Origin: Streptococcus porcinus
Lineage (GTDB): Bacteria > Bacillota > Bacilli > Lactobacillales > Streptococcaceae
DNA length: 64,000 nucleotides
NCBI RefSeq assembly: GCF_901542335.1
Contig: NZ_LR594036.1
Location: 744,001-808,000, forward strand
Direction: 5' to 3'
Below the pieces are notes generated by a model. That model was not told the origin of the DNA. It made no database searches and saw only the letters and a list, made by a program, of their open reading frames with translations. The position numbers and the translations under genes were made by a program. Position 1 is the stretch's first letter. Each line of letters begins with the position of its first letter. Shown piece by piece: positions 63,333 through 64,000 of this stretch.

Positions 63333-63872
63333 TTATATGCCAACAGTTTTCAGAATAATATCCGTTAGTTCTTCGGCCGATTGCTGACCGCCGGTTTTAA
63401 TCCAATAAGAAATGATGCTTTCAATACTAGCTAAGTAAACCTCCAAGGCGTATTCAAAGGGAATACCGCCATATTGTTGTCTGACAATTTTTTGGTGATC
63501 TTCTAAAGTTAAGAGCACTTTATAGATAAAATCTTTGAGAATCTCTTTGACATGTAAGCTCTGTGACTGTGAAATGGCTGCAATAAAATCAAATTGTTTG
63601 GCCAATACGGTTAAGGTTTCAATTAGTAACTCTCTAGTATTAGTCGCAATTTCAGGGGCATCTAAAACCTGAAAAAGCTTATTAAAATATTCATCTTTGA
63701 AGTAGTTAATCATCTCATATTTATCTCGGAAATGTAAATAGAAAGTTCCGCGGTTAATACCTGCTCTTTTGGTTAAGTCTGATACCGAAATAGTTTCAAA
63801 ATCTTTTTCAGCTAGTAAAGCAATCAGAGCCTCTCTTAAAAAGTTTAGGGTTTCAGTTTGTCTTTTACTCAT
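63333..63872 (-). CDS. TetR-family transcriptional regulator
   Basis: 179 residues. N-terminal HTH FETISVSDLTKRAGINRGTF followed by YLHFRDKYEMI, then an all-helical ligand/dimer domain. It is divergent from a gene starting at the window edge. Two near-identical palindromic sites in the shared intergenic region are its likely operators, so it probably represses itself and the divergent gene. Ligand unknown. Confidence 0.93.
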   Translation of the reverse strand: MSKRQTETLNFLREALIALLAEKDFETISVSDLTKRAGINRGTFYLHFRDKYEMINYFKDEYFNKLFQVLDAPEIATNTRELLIETLTVLAKQFDFIAAISQSQSLHVKEILKDFIYKVLLTLEDHQKIVRQQYGGIPFEYALEVYLASIESIISYWIKTGGQQSAEELTDIILKTVGI

Positions 63873-63888
63873 CAGATTATCTCATCTT

Positions 63889-63907
63889 AAATCAACACTT
63901 CGTTCAG
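63889..63907. promoter_or_regulatory. Probable TetR operator, site 1
   Basis: AAATCAACACTTCGTTCAG, with the imperfect inverted core AACA-CTT-CGTT, 17 bases upstream of the TetR start codon. Confidence 0.65.
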
Positions 63908-63915
63908 TTTTGTTC

Positions 63916-63944
63916 TTGTGCGCTAATTGTGAACATTATATAAT
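63916..63944 (+). promoter_or_regulatory. Promoter of the gene at the right edge
   Basis: TTGTGC and TATAAT with 17-base spacing, lying between the two TetR-type sites. Confidence 0.7.
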
Positions 63945-63956
63945 AGGAATAGAATT

Positions 63957-63975
63957 AAATCAACAGTCTGTTCAG
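63957..63975. promoter_or_regulatory. Probable TetR operator, site 2
   Basis: AAATCAACAGTCTGTTCAG, with the perfect inverted core AACA-GTC-TGTT, just after the expected transcription start of the divergent gene. It shares 15 of 19 bases with site 1. Confidence 0.65.
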
Positions 63976-63993
63976 ATAAAAGGAGTATATCTC

Positions 63994-64000
63994 GTGGCTT
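63994..64000 (+). CDS. Start of a divergent gene cut by the window edge
   Basis: AAAAGGAG is followed at ten bases by GTG-GCT-T, a plausible start of a protein beginning Met-Ala. Nothing more is visible. Its promoter is bracketed by the two TetR-type operators, so its product is probably what the regulator controls. Confidence 0.45.

Overview
The window is a low-GC Firmicute chromosome segment and almost certainly a pyogenic-group Streptococcus. The evidence is a tmRNA whose reading frame encodes the tag AKNTNSYALAA, a CAMP-factor gene, IS861-type insertion sequences, and the gene sets parE/parC/ilvE/rpsA and pfkA/pyk/lepB-like/glmS. A complete mannitol operon together with a CAMP factor points towards the S. 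uberis / S. parauberis / S. iniae side of the group, but I cannot fix the species from sequence alone.

Layout. (1) 1-11.1 kb: distal part of a Wzx/Wzy-type capsule locus. A 5'-truncated glycosyltransferase is followed by a Wzy-like polymerase, a second glycosyltransferase, a hexapeptide acyltransferase and a Wzx flippase. Next comes a UDP-L-FucNAc cassette (fnlA-fnlC-fnlB), then a UDP-glucuronate 4-epimerase-like gene and UDP-glucose dehydrogenase. The predicted repeat unit therefore contains L-FucNAc (or a relative) and a uronic acid. The first 5.3 kb look more A+T-rich than the rest, as expected for exchanged serotype genes. (2) 11.2-20.4 kb: two inverted IS861 copies flank pyrF-pyrE, a GNAT protein and an amidase. 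pyrFE has a clear promoter and a PyrR-type attenuator. The second IS861 copy splits an amino-acid-ABC binding-lipoprotein gene. (3) 20.5-32.0 kb: housekeeping genes (ung, plsY, parE, a YkvA-like gene, parC, ilvE, a DUF2969-like gene, tRNA-Tyr, tRNA-Gln, rpsA). An IS1182-family element sits exactly in the ilvE terminator. (4) 32.0-34.4 kb: tRNA-Arg(CCG) with a decayed tyrosine-integrase remnant between att-like repeats, a lipoprotein, ssrA and a TVP38-like membrane protein. (5) 34.4-45.1 kb: a YtrA-type GntR/ABC operon, dnaE, pfkA, pyk, a signal-peptidase-like protein lacking the usual lysine, and glmS with two NagR-like sites around its promoter. (6) 45.4-50.8 kb: mannitol operon mtlA-mtlR-mtlF-mtlD. 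(7) 50.9-58.5 kb: a PhnA-like gene, a complete amino-acid ABC transporter, the CAMP factor, a manganese-type CDF exporter and pcrA. (8) 58.5-64 kb: an envelope-stress (Gls24/Asp23) operon with three tandem GlsB genes, AmaP, DUF2273, two Asp23 paralogues and a CsbD protein. It is followed by a BusR-like regulator, tpx, and a TetR regulator divergent from a gene that begins at the window edge.

No wholly new defence or mobile system was found. The most informative observations are the insertion sequences lodged in terminators, the transposase that has no stop codon inside its own element, the tRNA-Arg integrase ghost, the non-canonical LepB, the cysteine-less second IIB domain of MtlA, and several convincing regulatory sites.
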